Source of the DNA: Bacteroidota bacterium
GTDB taxonomy: Bacteria; Bacteroidota; Bacteroidia; Chitinophagales; Chitinophagaceae
Assembly: GCA_023422835.1 (NCBI GenBank)
Contig: JAFAGI010000013.1
Location: 1 to 64,000 of the forward strand
Reading direction: 5' to 3'
DNA length: 64,000 nt
Position 1 is the first letter of the stretch; the number at the start of each line of letters is the position of its first letter. The position numbers and the translations under genes were made by a program. Below the pieces are notes generated by a model. That model was not told where the DNA came from. It saw only the letters and a program-made list of their open reading frames with translations, and searched no databases. Below are positions 1-13,073 of this stretch, piece after piece.

Positions 1-1
1 T

Positions 2-2932
<2,931 letters not shown>

Positions 2933-2934
2933 TT

Positions 2935-4182
2935 ATGATAAAACCAGATAACCTGCAGGAAAGTAAACATTACAAATGGCTTTTGGTTGCGCTATTGTGG
3001 TTTGTGGCGTTGCTGAATTACCTGGACAGGCAAATGCTTTCTACCATGAAGCCGTCTATGCAAATAGATATTGCAGAGCTGCAAACAGCAGAAAACTTTG
3101 GAATACTCATGGCCATTTTTTTGTGGATATATGGATTGATGAGTCCTGTATCGGGAATGATTGCAGACAAGATCAATAGGAAGTGGCTCATCGTAATGAG
3201 TTTATTCGTATGGTCTGCTGTTACCTATTTTATGGGTTATGCCACCACATTTTCTCAGTTGAAATGGCTAAGAGGGATTATGGGTGTAAGCGAAGCGGTA
3301 TATATTCCAGCGGCATTATCTCTTATTGCAGATTTTCACGATTCCAAAACGCGTTCTCTGGCTGTAGGAATTCATATGACCGGCTTATATATGGGGCAGG
3401 CGCTGGGTGGCTTCGGCGCTACGGTTGCAGCCACCTATTCGTGGCAGCTTACCTTTCATTGGTTTGGGATTGCAGGTATAGTTTATTCGGCAATACTTAT
3501 TTTTTTCCTGCGCGAAAAGCGCCGTAAAATATATAATAACGAGCTTGCGCAATCAGCGTCCTTACCTGTTTTCAAGGGGTTGAGCGTACTGCTCTCTAAT
3601 ATTTCTTTTTGGGTGATATTGTTTTATTTCGCCGTGCCAAGCCTGCCGGGCTGGGCTGCAAAAAACTGGTTACCGACTCTTTTCTCCGAGAGCTTACATA
3701 TAGACATGTCGCAAGCCGGCCCATTGTCTACGATTACCATTGCTGTTTCTTCTTTTATAGGAGTTATTGCCGGAGGGTTGTTGTCGGACAAATGGGTACA
3801 AAGAAATATCCGGGGAAGGGTGTATACCAGCGCCATCGGAACATTTTTAATGATACCTTCTCTGCTTCTTTTAGGCTTTGGAAACACACTTGAAACCTTA
3901 TTGGTTTCTGCGTTTCTGTTTGGAATTGGGTTTGGCATGTTTGATGCTAACAACATGCCCATTTTGTGCCAGTTCGTTCCCGCCAGGTATCGTGCTACAG
4001 CTTATGGGTTAATGAATATGACAGGCGTTTTCTTTGGCGCCTTCATTACTAATTTCTTAGGTAAGTCAACAGATGCCGGCAACCTGGGAAGAGATTTTGG
4101 CGTAATGGCCATCGTGGTTCTTTTTATTTTGATCGTACAGTTGACATTTTTAAAGCCTAAAGCACATGATTTTTCTGATTGA
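2935..4182 (+). CDS. MFS transporter, anion:cation symporter-like
   Basis: Inner-membrane major facilitator superfamily carrier of 415 residues with about 12 hydrophobic segments. The N-terminal NYLDRQ motif in helix 1 and the loop 2-3 signature (GMIADKINRKW) resemble the ACS group that takes up hexuronates, sugar acids and related organic anions. It starts two bases after the beta-galactosidase stop, so translational coupling is likely. The position suggests uptake of a mono- or disaccharide freed by the neighbouring hydrolases. The substrate cannot be read from the sequence; a galactose- or HexNAc-derived product is inference from context. Confidence 0.85.
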   Translation: MIKPDNLQESKHYKWLLVALLWFVALLNYLDRQMLSTMKPSMQIDIAELQTAENFGILMAIFLWIYGLMSPVSGMIADKINRKWLIVMSLFVWSAVTYFMGYATTFSQLKWLRGIMGVSEAVYIPAALSLIADFHDSKTRSLAVGIHMTGLYMGQALGGFGATVAATYSWQLTFHWFGIAGIVYSAILIFFLREKRRKIYNNELAQSASLPVFKGLSVLLSNISFWVILFYFAVPSLPGWAAKNWLPTLFSESLHIDMSQAGPLSTITIAVSSFIGVIAGGLLSDKWVQRNIRGRVYTSAIGTFLMIPSLLLLGFGNTLETLLVSAFLFGIGFGMFDANNMPILCQFVPARYRATAYGLMNMTGVFFGAFITNFLGKSTDAGNLGRDFGVMAIVVLFILIVQLTFLKPKAHDFSD

Positions 4183-4277
4183 ATAAGTGTATCTCCTGCA
4201 AAGTATTAAACTCAAAAATCTGCAATTATAAAAATTCCGGAGGCTGATTTATTTTGAAATGAACTATATTAGCGATT

Positions 4278-6041
4278 ATGTACAGATTCATTTTGCCGGT
4301 TTTAGCAGGTTTCATCTTTTTCACAGCACAGTCTCAAACCTTTACAGAGTTAGCCGATACCAAACCGCGCGACAGCGAAGCAGCGTGGCGCGGCCTGAAA
4401 AACAACTATAATTTTTCCTGGGGAAATACAGATACCCGTTATCCTAAACACACCATACCCGTAAAGCAGGGGATGAAAAATCCTGACGGCGGCAGCACAG
4501 CCATCCGGCTTACCGCATGGCGGGGAGAACGTGTAAATGCACAGGCCGTGCTTTATGTAAAAGATGCATGGCAGGATGTATCCATAAAAGTTTCTGACCT
4601 GAGAAGCGGCAGCCATATCATTCCTTCGGCTCAGGTAAAAATTTCGCCCGTAGCTTATGTGATGACCGATGAGCTGAATAAGGACGGCAAAGGCGGCTGC
4701 GGCCACCGGCCTGATCCCACTAAGTTTGATTCCAGTATTGTAGCAGACATTTTAGATCATCATGTGCCCCGCTTCACAGTGGAGGCCAACAGCACGCGCC
4801 CGGTGTGGGTTTCAGTTGATGTGCCTGCCAATGTGCCGCCAGGCAATTATAAAGGTACCCTTACAGCTACCAGTGCAGGATCTAAGCCGTTGTCGCTGTC
4901 CATCAGCATACAAGTGCTCAACCGCACACTGCCCGATGCGTCCAAATGGTCGTTTCACCTGGACCTGTGGCAAAACCCCTATGCCGTGGCCCGCTTTCAC
5001 AATGTGCCGCTTTGGAGCAGGGAGCATTTCGACCATATGCGCCCGCTGATGAAAATGCTGGCAGGCGCCGGCCAGAAAATTATTACCGCTACCATTATGC
5101 AACTGCCCTGGGCAGGGCAAACATACGACCGCTTCAGCAGCATGGTACAGAAAATAAAAAATATTGACGGAAGCTGGCAATACGATTATGAAGTGTTTGA
5201 TAAATGGGTTACCTACATGATGCAGGAGATCGGCATAGATGCGCAGATCAACTGCTATACCATGATACCCTGGGCCATGAATTTTGATTATTACGATAAG
5301 GGAAGCAACTCGGTAAAATTTATTCATGCCAAAACCGGTTCTCCGGAATTTGTCGGTTACTGGATTCCGTTCTTAAAAGATTTTGCTCGCCACCTGAAAA
5401 GCAAGGGATGGTTTGAAAAAACTACCATTGCCATGGACGAGCGCTCCCTGGCCGATATGCAGTCCACCATCAAATTGATCAAATCTGCGGATGCGGGTTT
5501 CAAAGTTTCGCTGGCAGGCAATTACCACAAAGAAATAGAAGCAGATATTTATGATTATTGCATAGCCTTCGGTCAGCATTTTCCCACAGAGATAAAAGCG
5601 GAAAGAGACCGGCAAGGCAAGCGGAGCACCGTGTATACCTGTTGCACAGAGCCTTTCCCCAACACTTTTACTTTTTCTGCACCGGCAGAAGCGCGGTGGC
5701 TGGGCTGGCATACGGCAGCCGGGAATTATGATGGCTACCTGCGTTGGGCGTACAATAGCTGGACCAGAAGCCCTCTGCAGGACTCACGTTTTAAAACCTG
5801 GGCTGCAGGAGATTGCTACCTGGTATACCCCGGTGGCAGAAGCAGCATTCGCTTTGAAAGATTAAGAGAAGGTATCCAGGATTTTGAAAAGATCAGCATC
5901 CTGCGCAGAGAATTGGCCTCCGACCCGAAAAAATTAAAAAAGCTGAATGACATGATTTCCAATTTTACCATGGAAGGAAAAGCGGGTCAAACAACTGAAA
6001 GTATGATCCGCAATGCACAACAATTATTGAACAGGTTTTAA
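4278..6041 (+). CDS. GH123-family (DUF4091) glycoside hydrolase
   Basis: 587 residues with an N-terminal signal peptide (cleavage near residue 19, after AQS). A beta-sandwich N-terminal half (about 30-220) precedes a TIM-barrel-like DUF4091/GH123 catalytic region (about 225-530). Characterised GH123 enzymes are exo-beta-N-acetylgalactosaminidases that use an Asp-Glu pair in substrate-assisted catalysis; the matching pair is Asp387-Glu388 in AMDERS. The conserved C-terminal region has the WAYNSW and RFERLREGIQD motifs. It lies 95 bases after the MFS stop and 15 bases before the GH20 gene. The likely substrate is terminal beta-GalNAc on a glycan or glycolipid. Many DUF4091 proteins are untested, so the exact linkage is inference. 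Confidence 0.83.
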   Translation: MYRFILPVLAGFIFFTAQSQTFTELADTKPRDSEAAWRGLKNNYNFSWGNTDTRYPKHTIPVKQGMKNPDGGSTAIRLTAWRGERVNAQAVLYVKDAWQDVSIKVSDLRSGSHIIPSAQVKISPVAYVMTDELNKDGKGGCGHRPDPTKFDSSIVADILDHHVPRFTVEANSTRPVWVSVDVPANVPPGNYKGTLTATSAGSKPLSLSISIQVLNRTLPDASKWSFHLDLWQNPYAVARFHNVPLWSREHFDHMRPLMKMLAGAGQKIITATIMQLPWAGQTYDRFSSMVQKIKNIDGSWQYDYEVFDKWVTYMMQEIGIDAQINCYTMIPWAMNFDYYDKGSNSVKFIHAKTGSPEFVGYWIPFLKDFARHLKSKGWFEKTTIAMDERSLADMQSTIKLIKSADAGFKVSLAGNYHKEIEADIYDYCIAFGQHFPTEIKAERDRQGKRSTVYTCCTEPFPNTFTFSAPAEARWLGWHTAAGNYDGYLRWAYNSWTRSPLQDSRFKTWAAGDCYLVYPGGRSSIRFERLREGIQDFEKISILRRELASDPKKLKKLNDMISNFTMEGKAGQTTESMIRNAQQLLNRF

Positions 6042-6056
6042 ATTTATGTGTAAAAC

Positions 6057-8006
6057 ATGAAGCCAATACATTCATTCATAGCGCTCCTGTTTATTTCTTT
6101 CTTTACCCATGCACAAAACACCAAACCTTTTGTAATTCCTGAACTCCGGGAATGGAAAGGCAGCGCGGGCAACTTTACCATTTCTCCCAAAACAATCATC
6201 GTAGCAGACGCGTCAGCCAAAAAAGTAGCGCAGCAGTTTGCAGCAGATTATAAAACCATGTTCCGCAAAACCCTGCAGGTAAAGCTGGGGAAGGAGATGA
6301 AAGGGCAAATTTATTTTACAATCGATCCTGCGGTGTTGAAAGAGAAAGGCGGCGAAGCTTACCAGGTAGAGATCGGCGAAGGCGTGAAAGTAAGCGCAAA
6401 CAGCGCTAAAGGCTTATACTGGGCTACGCGCACGCTATTGCAAATGGCAGAGCAGTCTGCTTCATTCCCCAAGGGAAAGATCACGGACTACCCCGAATAC
6501 CCATTGCGTGGTTTTATGCTGGATGCGGGGAGGAAATATTTTTCAATGGACTTCCTGAGGGCTACGGTCAGGCTGATGTCTTACTATAAAATGAATACTT
6601 TTCAGGTGCATCTCAATGACAACGGCTTTCATAAATACCACGATTTCGACTGGAACAAAACCCAGGCTGCTTTTCGCCTGGAAAGCACTACCTATCCCGG
6701 TTTGGCAGCCAAAGACGGCCATTACAAAAAAGCGGAGTTCAGGCAGTTACAGTTAGATGCGTTGAAAGAAGGCGTAGCCATTGTGCCTGAGATTGATGCA
6801 CCTGCGCATACCCTGGCTTTCGCGCACTACATGCCGGAGCTGGGCAGCGGCAAATATGGCATGGATCACCTGGATCTTTTCAATCCCCAAACATATACTT
6901 TTATGGATGGGCTTTTTAAAGAATATTTACAAGGCCCCGATCCTGTTTTTGTAAATGAATATGTGCACATCGGCACTGATGAATACAGCAATAAAGACAG
7001 CGTGGTAGTGGAGAAATTCCGTGAATTTACAGACCGCTACATTCGGTACGTAGAGTCTTTTGGTAAGAAAGCTGCCGTTTGGGGCGCATTGACACATGCC
7101 CGGGGAAAAACACCGGTGAAAGTAAAAGATGTGCTAATGTACTGCTGGTACAATGGCTATGCAGAGCCGCGTGATATGATCAGCAAAGGCTATGATGTGG
7201 TAAGCGTGCCTGACGGATTTTTATACATTGTGCCCGCAGCCGGTTATTACTACGACTACCTCAACATCAAAAGCCTTTATGAAAACTGGACACCCGCTGT
7301 AATAGGCAAAGAAGTATTTGACGAAAAGCATCCGCAGATCAGAGGGGGCATGTTCGCTGTCTGGAACGATCATCCCGGCAATGGCATCAGCTACCAGGAT
7401 GTGTACCACCGCATGTTCCCGGCCATGCAGACGGTGGCAGTGAAAATGTGGGTTGGCAAAAATACCACCGTAGATTTTAAAGGATTCAACAACCAAAGAA
7501 CAGCGCTCAGCGAAGCGCCCGGGCTTAACCTCCTGGGGCGTCCTGCTAAAGCTGCCAAAGGCGTGGTGTTTGAACTAAAGAATCCTGTACAGGGCAGGCC
7601 GTTGGCGCAATCACTTACAGATATTGGTTATAATTACCGTGTACACTTCGATATAATGGCAAACAACAATCCAAAGGGTACCCTGTTATTTTCATCAGAT
7701 CACTCAAAATTTTACCTATCCGATCCCAGGGAAGGCAGGCTGGGCTTCAGCCGGGACGGCTATGATTACCGCTTTAATTACATCCTGCCGCAAGGTGTAA
7801 AGCAACACCTTACCATTGAAGGCACCAACGAATACACCGCCTTATTTGTAAACGGCAAATCCGTGGATTCGCTCAAGATTATTACCCACCCCGATGATGT
7901 AAAACGGAAAGATAAAAGGCAATGGGTACAAACCCTGGTGTTCCCATTGAAAACAGCAGGTAATTTCAATGGTACGCTGCATAATCTTAAAGTGGAATTC
8001 CTTTGA
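6057..8006 (+). CDS. GH20 beta-N-acetylhexosaminidase
   Basis: Exported 649-residue enzyme expected to remove terminal beta-linked GlcNAc or GalNAc. Signal peptide 1-19 ends at HAQ. The GH20b accessory domain spans about 25-145 and the TIM barrel begins at the YPLRGFMLDAGRKYF motif near 150. The catalytic Asp-Glu pair is Asp308-Glu309 in HIGTDEYS; the upstream Asp stabilises the acetamido group of the substrate. A C-terminal domain (about 500-649) looks like a jelly-roll carbohydrate-binding module, judged only from its beta-rich pattern and the LFVNGKSVDS segment. It follows the GH123 gene by 15 bases, so the two hexosaminidases probably act on the same glycan. Confidence 0.92.
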   Translation: MKPIHSFIALLFISFFTHAQNTKPFVIPELREWKGSAGNFTISPKTIIVADASAKKVAQQFAADYKTMFRKTLQVKLGKEMKGQIYFTIDPAVLKEKGGEAYQVEIGEGVKVSANSAKGLYWATRTLLQMAEQSASFPKGKITDYPEYPLRGFMLDAGRKYFSMDFLRATVRLMSYYKMNTFQVHLNDNGFHKYHDFDWNKTQAAFRLESTTYPGLAAKDGHYKKAEFRQLQLDALKEGVAIVPEIDAPAHTLAFAHYMPELGSGKYGMDHLDLFNPQTYTFMDGLFKEYLQGPDPVFVNEYVHIGTDEYSNKDSVVVEKFREFTDRYIRYVESFGKKAAVWGALTHARGKTPVKVKDVLMYCWYNGYAEPRDMISKGYDVVSVPDGFLYIVPAAGYYYDYLNIKSLYENWTPAVIGKEVFDEKHPQIRGGMFAVWNDHPGNGISYQDVYHRMFPAMQTVAVKMWVGKNTTVDFKGFNNQRTALSEAPGLNLLGRPAKAAKGVVFELKNPVQGRPLAQSLTDIGYNYRVHFDIMANNNPKGTLLFSSDHSKFYLSDPREGRLGFSRDGYDYRFNYILPQGVKQHLTIEGTNEYTALFVNGKSVDSLKIITHPDDVKRKDKRQWVQTLVFPLKTAGNFNGTLHNLKVEFL

Positions 8007-8067
8007 ATGAATATCTTTGTGAAACCAGAATAACGCCTGGTAACATCTAACATTAAATTTGTAAAAA

Positions 8068-9567
8068 ATGCTGAATAGAAATCGCCTGATTGTTTTAATA
8101 ATTGCGGCTCTGAGTTGGCAGGCAGCCAATGCACAGAAAGCTGAAAGTAACAACAATGACAAGCCTAATGTGATTTATATTTATGCCGACGATCTTGGTT
8201 ATGGAGAATTAGGAAGTTATGGCCAGCAGAAAATAAAGACACCGAATCTTGACAGGATGGCTAAAGAGGGTATGCGCTTTACACAGCATTATGCAGGGGC
8301 GCCTGTTTGTGCGCCTTCACGTACTATGTTGCTCACCGGCAAGCACGCCGGCCAGTCTTATATCCGCGGCAACTATGAGTTAGGCGGCTTTGCCGACGAT
8401 AAGGAAGGCGGGCAAATGCCTTTACCTGAAGGAACTTTTACACTGGGGCATCTTTTTAAAAACGCAGGCTACGCTACCGCCACCATTGGCAAGTGGGGCC
8501 TGGGGGTAGTCAATACTACCGGCCACCCCCTGAAGCAGGGCTTTGATTATTTCTACGGATATTTAGATCAGAAGCAGGCACACAATTATTATCCCACCCA
8601 CTTATGGGAAAATGAAAAGTGGGACACACTGGATAATCCTTATATCTATGTACACGAGAATATTGACCGTGCAAAGTTTACGGATAAAGACTTTGACAGG
8701 TTTAAAGGCAATACATATTCGGTAGATAAGATAACGGAGAAAGCATTGTCATTTATCAGGAAAAATAAGAGCCGGCCTTTCTTCTTGTACCTGCCATACA
8801 CCTTGCCTCACATTTCCTTGCAGGTGCCTGATAAGTATGTAAACATGTACAAGGGTAAGTTTGATGAAAAGCCATACTATGGCGAAGAAGGCTACACGCC
8901 CGCAAAATATCCTTTGTCAACCTATGCGGGCATGATTACCTGCCTGGACGATCAGGTGGGCATTGTGATGAACGAAATTAAAAAGCTTGGTTTAGATAAA
9001 AATACCATCATCATGTTTTCGAGCGATAACGGAGCGGCATTTAACGGCGGTGTAAAACCTCAATTCTTCAACAGCGTACAAGGCCTTCGCGGATTCAAGA
9101 TGGATGTGTATGAAGGCGGCATCCGTGAACCGTTTATTGCCCGGTGGCCGGGTAAAATAGCATCCGGAAAAGTAAGCAGCCATGTTTCTGCACAGTTTGA
9201 TATGATGGCTACTTTCGCAGATATGCTCAGGCAGCCTATTCCTTCTAAAACCAATGGCATATCTCTTTTGCAGGAATTGCTGGGCAGAAAAGGACAGCAG
9301 CAACATGCGTACCTGTATTTTGAGTATCCTGAAAAAGGCGGCCAGCTTGCCGTTCGTTGGCAAAACTGGAAAGGCGTAAAGACAGGCATGCAGAAAAATA
9401 TGAGTGCACCATGGCAGTTGTATAATCTGCAAACCGACCCTTTTGAAAAAAACAATGTTGCCGCACAACACCCTGAAATTTTGAAGCAGCTGGATGAAAT
9501 CGTAGCGAAAGAGCATCAGAACGCGCACGTAAAAGAATGGGAATTTATCGCGCCGAAGTTCAGGTGA
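8068..9567 (+). CDS. Exported S1-type sulfatase (first of three)
   Basis: Family S1 formylglycine-dependent sulfatase, 499 residues, signal peptide ending near residue 23 (NAQ). The metal-binding aspartate pair is intact (IYADDLGYGE). The CAPSR signature has Cys81, the residue converted to formylglycine; a maturation enzyme (anSME or FGE) must be encoded elsewhere, since none is in the window. The downstream GKWGLG and SSDNGAAFNGG motifs supply further active-site and metal ligands. Its place among hexosaminidases suggests hydrolysis of sulfate from a galactose or HexNAc residue to expose the chain to GH2, GH20 or GH123. The regiospecificity is not visible. It starts 61 bases after the GH20 gene. 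Confidence 0.92.
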   Translation: MLNRNRLIVLIIAALSWQAANAQKAESNNNDKPNVIYIYADDLGYGELGSYGQQKIKTPNLDRMAKEGMRFTQHYAGAPVCAPSRTMLLTGKHAGQSYIRGNYELGGFADDKEGGQMPLPEGTFTLGHLFKNAGYATATIGKWGLGVVNTTGHPLKQGFDYFYGYLDQKQAHNYYPTHLWENEKWDTLDNPYIYVHENIDRAKFTDKDFDRFKGNTYSVDKITEKALSFIRKNKSRPFFLYLPYTLPHISLQVPDKYVNMYKGKFDEKPYYGEEGYTPAKYPLSTYAGMITCLDDQVGIVMNEIKKLGLDKNTIIMFSSDNGAAFNGGVKPQFFNSVQGLRGFKMDVYEGGIREPFIARWPGKIASGKVSSHVSAQFDMMATFADMLRQPIPSKTNGISLLQELLGRKGQQQHAYLYFEYPEKGGQLAVRWQNWKGVKTGMQKNMSAPWQLYNLQTDPFEKNNVAAQHPEILKQLDEIVAKEHQNAHVKEWEFIAPKFR

Positions 9568-9972
9568 TTGTAGCGCAGGGCTGAATGCCGGGCTGCATTG
9601 ACAAGCACACATTAAAGTTGTAGAAACAAACAAGAAACTGCTGGCTTGGTGTACAGGCTAAATTGTGTACAGAACACATGGCCTACACTTTAAGGCTGGA
9701 TGACGGGTTTTTCCCGGCTTCAGCGCACTGGCAGAGGCTCGTGGTCTGCCGATAAAAACTATGAAGTATGTAAAAACACCCAAAAACATTTACCCATTAT
9801 AAGAACAGGCCATCACCTGTTTAGGCCTGTTTAAGCCAAAGCATTTTATCGATCCGGAGATAATTTATTGGAAACAGCAAATTCGCAATCAACTAAAGAT
9901 TGAAATGTGTAAATTTGAAAATCAATGATTAACATGGTTGCTGCAGGGAGCAATTATTAAAACAGGAAGTAC
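9568..9972 (+). other. 405-base gap between sulfatase genes
   Basis: No open frame in this stretch looks like a protein. It holds an inverted repeat (AACAGGCC at 9804-9811 and GGCCTGTT at 9824-9831, 12-base loop) without a T-run. A TAAATTTG sequence at 9910-9917 fits the Bacteroidota -7 consensus, 56 bases before the next start, but no TTG lies about 19 bases upstream of it. The gap suggests that the last three genes of the cluster may form a separate transcript. Confidence 0.5.
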
Positions 9973-11472
9973 ATGCAAACGCACAGATTGTTCTTAGCTT
10001 TTATTTCTATTTTATTGGCACAAATAGTATTGGCACAGGAAAAGCCCAACGTAATCCTGATCTATACAGACGACTTAGGCTATGGTGATCTAAGTTGTTA
10101 TGGAGCTACGAAAATAAAAACACCGCATGTGGACAACCTTGCCTCGCAGGGCATAAAATTTACCAACGGCCACAGTACTTCTGCTACCTGTACTCCCAGC
10201 CGCTATGCGCTGATGACAGGTGTGTATCCCTGGCGCAGCGGGGCAGCTATTTTACCCGGTGATGCAGCTTTGATAGTGCCCACCGACCGGTTGACGCTGC
10301 CCAAAGTTTTCAAAAATGCAGGCTATAAAACTGCAATCATTGGCAAATGGCATTTAGGCATCGGTACGGAAGTGCAGAAAGACTGGAACGGTGAGCTGAA
10401 GCCAGGCCCCAATGAAACCGGTTTCGATTACTCATTCATTTTCCCGGCGACCGCAGACCGTGTGCCTACGGTGTTTGTTGAAAATCACCGGGTAGTAGGG
10501 CTTGATCCCGATGACCCGATTGCAGTAGACTACAATAAAAAGATTGGCAATGAGCCTACGGGAAAAGAAAATCCTGAACTGCTGAAAATGAAAGCATCGC
10601 CCGGCCAGGGGCACGACAATACCATCGTAAACGGCATTGGCCGCATAGGCTTTATGACGGGAGGCAAAACAGCCCGGTGGACAGATGAGGAAGTTTCTTC
10701 CACCTTCCTTACCAGGGCCTTGCAGTACATAGAAGACAACCGTAAACAGCCGTTCTTTCTCTACTTTACCATGACTGAGCCACATGTGCCTCGCATGCCT
10801 GCCACCATGTTCAAAGGCAAGAGCGGGCTTGGCTTCAGAGGCGATGCCATCCTGCAAATGGACTGGACAGTGGGAGAGGTCATGAAAAAATTACAAACAC
10901 TTGGCCTGGATCAGAACACTATGGTGATATTGAGCAGCGACAACGGGCCCGTATTGAATGATGGTTACCAGGATGGCGCCGTAACCATGCTGAATGGCCA
11001 TGACCCCGCTGCAGGCCTGCGCGGTGGCAAGTACAGTACGCTGGAAGCAGGCACAAGAGTGCCATTCATCATTTCCTGGCCTAAAAAAATAAAGCCGCAA
11101 ACCTCCAATGCTTTGGTGAGCCAGATGGATTTTCTGGCATCGTTTGCAAGCCTTTTAAACGTTCCCTGTACTATAAAACAGGATGGTGAGAATATGATGA
11201 ATGCCTTTTTAGGAAAGACTAAAACCGGCAGGTCTGTATACGTGCAGCAGGGCGCTTCACTGGCTGTGGTAAAACAGGGGTGGAAATTGATTCCGCCCAA
11301 CGGTGGACCTGCCATCAACAAATTGGTAAATATTGAACTGGGCAACGCGCCCGAAGCGCAACTCTATAACCTGAACAACGACCCGCAGGAGAAGAATAAT
11401 TTAGCAAAAAAATACCCGGAAAAAGTAAAGGATCTTGCAGCGCTTCTGGAAAAAATAAAACAGGATAAATAG
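9973..11472 (+). CDS. Exported S1-type sulfatase (second of three)
   Basis: Formylglycine sulfatase of 499 residues with a signal peptide ending near residue 21 (LAQ). The aspartate pair is intact (IYTDDLGYGD), the maturation signature is CTPSR with Cys73, and GKWHLG and SSDNGPVLNDG follow. The YALMTGVYPWRSG segment after the signature differs from the first sulfatase, so the two are diverged paralogues that probably attack different sulfate positions. It shows only local motif similarity to the third sulfatase. After the 405-base gap it probably opens a short operon with the third sulfatase (38 bases on) and the EEP hydrolase. Confidence 0.92.
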   Translation: MQTHRLFLAFISILLAQIVLAQEKPNVILIYTDDLGYGDLSCYGATKIKTPHVDNLASQGIKFTNGHSTSATCTPSRYALMTGVYPWRSGAAILPGDAALIVPTDRLTLPKVFKNAGYKTAIIGKWHLGIGTEVQKDWNGELKPGPNETGFDYSFIFPATADRVPTVFVENHRVVGLDPDDPIAVDYNKKIGNEPTGKENPELLKMKASPGQGHDNTIVNGIGRIGFMTGGKTARWTDEEVSSTFLTRALQYIEDNRKQPFFLYFTMTEPHVPRMPATMFKGKSGLGFRGDAILQMDWTVGEVMKKLQTLGLDQNTMVILSSDNGPVLNDGYQDGAVTMLNGHDPAAGLRGGKYSTLEAGTRVPFIISWPKKIKPQTSNALVSQMDFLASFASLLNVPCTIKQDGENMMNAFLGKTKTGRSVYVQQGASLAVVKQGWKLIPPNGGPAINKLVNIELGNAPEAQLYNLNNDPQEKNNLAKKYPEKVKDLAALLEKIKQDK

Positions 11473-11510
11473 GCTGTTGCACCGGCGCTACCGGCAGAAA
11501 AACATGATCG

Positions 11511-13028
11511 ATGATAAAAAATATATTGCTGCTGATGTTACTGGCTGTTTCAGCAGCCGGCAAGGCCCAACAAAAGCGGCCAAACATCATCCTCTTCCTG
11601 GTAGATTACCTTGGCTGGCAGGACACCTCTGTTCCTTTCTGGGAAGAAACAACGCTGCAGAACAGGAAATTTCATACTCCTGCCATGGAACGCCTGGCAA
11701 AAGAAGGAGTTAAGTTCACAAACGCCTACGCCACACCGGTTTGCACGCCCACTCGCGTAAGCTTACTGACGGGCATGAACGTAACCGCTCATCACATAAC
11801 CAACTGGACATCACCTCTAAAAGACAACCCTACCGATGCAGCCGATAACCAATTTTTGCCCCCTCGCTGGAACTACAATGGTCTTAGCCCGATTGCTGGC
11901 GTGCCGCACACCGTGCATGCCACTACATTTCCGCAGCTGCTGAAAGAAGCCGGCTATTACACCATTCATGCAGGCAAGGGGCACTGGGCTTCAAACGGCA
12001 CACCCGGAAGCAATCCGCTGAACCTGGGCTTTTTAATCAACATCACCGGCAGTGGCGCCGGCAGCCCGCAGAGCTATCTGGGAAGCGACAATTACGGCAA
12101 CCTGCCCGGAAAGGCACGCTGGCAGGCGGTGCCCGGGCTGAATGAGTACTATGGTTCAGATACTTTTCTTACAGAAGCGCTTACACTTGAAGCCCTGAAA
12201 GCGCTGGAAGAACCGGTGAGCCGCAAGCAGCCCTTTTTCCTTAACATGTCGCACTATGCCGTACACGATCCTTTGATGCCCGATAAACGTTTTTTTCAGA
12301 AATACCTGGATAAAGGCCTGGATTCGCTTGAAGCTGCCTATGCAACGCTGGTGGAAGGAATGGACAAAAGCCTGGGCGATATAATGCAATTTTTAAAAGC
12401 TAAAAAGATAGAACACAATACCATTATTTTGTTTATGAGCGACAATGGTGGCCTGAGTAATCCCGGTTACAGGTCCGGAACTTCCTATATGCAAAATGCA
12501 CCGTTGCGCTCGGGAAAAGGATCGGTGTACGAAGGCGGCATACGCGAGCCGATGATTGTAAAATGGCCGGGCATAACCAAGGCGGGCGCAGCCGCAAAAC
12601 AATACATAATGGTGGAAGACTTTTTTCCGACGATACTGGAAATGGCCGGCGTGAAAAAATATAAAACCCTGCAGCATGTCGACGGCCGCTCGTTTGTGCC
12701 GGTGTTAAAAAATATTTCATTCACGGACAACCAAAGAGTCCTTGTTTGGCATTCGCCCAACAAATGGGTACAGCAGGACGGGCCGGGCATCAATTATTTC
12801 AGCGCAATACGGCAAGGAGACTGGAAGCTGGTTTACAGCATGCGCTCGGGTACAGCACAGCTATTCAACATAAAAAACGATATCGGTGAAAATACCGATC
12901 TGTCAGCCGCGAACCCGCAGAAAACCAAAGAATTATTAAACCTGCTGGGCATGCGTTTAAAAAATACAAAAGCGCCGATGCCCGTAGATGCTGCCACAGG
13001 AATGCCCTTGCCTTACCCGGCACAGTAG
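11511..13028 (+). CDS. Exported S1-type sulfatase with altered aspartate pair (third of three)
   Basis: 505-residue sulfatase-fold protein with signal peptide 1-19 (GKAQ). The formylglycine signature is present as CTPTR with Cys78, and MSDNGGLSNPGYRSG supplies the C-terminal metal-site motif. The usual N-terminal Asp-Asp pair that ligates the metal reads VDYLGWQD, with Asp32 kept and Tyr33 in place of the second Asp (gat tac at 11604-11609). If the base calls are right, calcium binding and activity may be weakened or changed. The rest of the protein is full length with no frame disruption. It sits 38 bases after the second sulfatase and 45 before the EEP gene. Confidence 0.88.
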   Translation: MIKNILLLMLLAVSAAGKAQQKRPNIILFLVDYLGWQDTSVPFWEETTLQNRKFHTPAMERLAKEGVKFTNAYATPVCTPTRVSLLTGMNVTAHHITNWTSPLKDNPTDAADNQFLPPRWNYNGLSPIAGVPHTVHATTFPQLLKEAGYYTIHAGKGHWASNGTPGSNPLNLGFLINITGSGAGSPQSYLGSDNYGNLPGKARWQAVPGLNEYYGSDTFLTEALTLEALKALEEPVSRKQPFFLNMSHYAVHDPLMPDKRFFQKYLDKGLDSLEAAYATLVEGMDKSLGDIMQFLKAKKIEHNTIILFMSDNGGLSNPGYRSGTSYMQNAPLRSGKGSVYEGGIREPMIVKWPGITKAGAAAKQYIMVEDFFPTILEMAGVKKYKTLQHVDGRSFVPVLKNISFTDNQRVLVWHSPNKWVQQDGPGINYFSAIRQGDWKLVYSMRSGTAQLFNIKNDIGENTDLSAANPQKTKELLNLLGMRLKNTKAPMPVDAATGMPLPYPAQ

Positions 13029-13073
13029 TCACTGGTTGCCAGCCTGCATATACAGGAAATTAAAACAACGCAG

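Noticed and set aside
8992-9633. 213-codon minus-strand frame
   Set aside because: It is antisense to the first sulfatase, which has signal peptide, active-site motifs and full family length.
9804-9831. Inverted repeat AACAGGCC/GGCCTGTT
   Set aside because: Only 8 pairs, a 12-base loop and no T-run; no basis for calling a terminator or operator.
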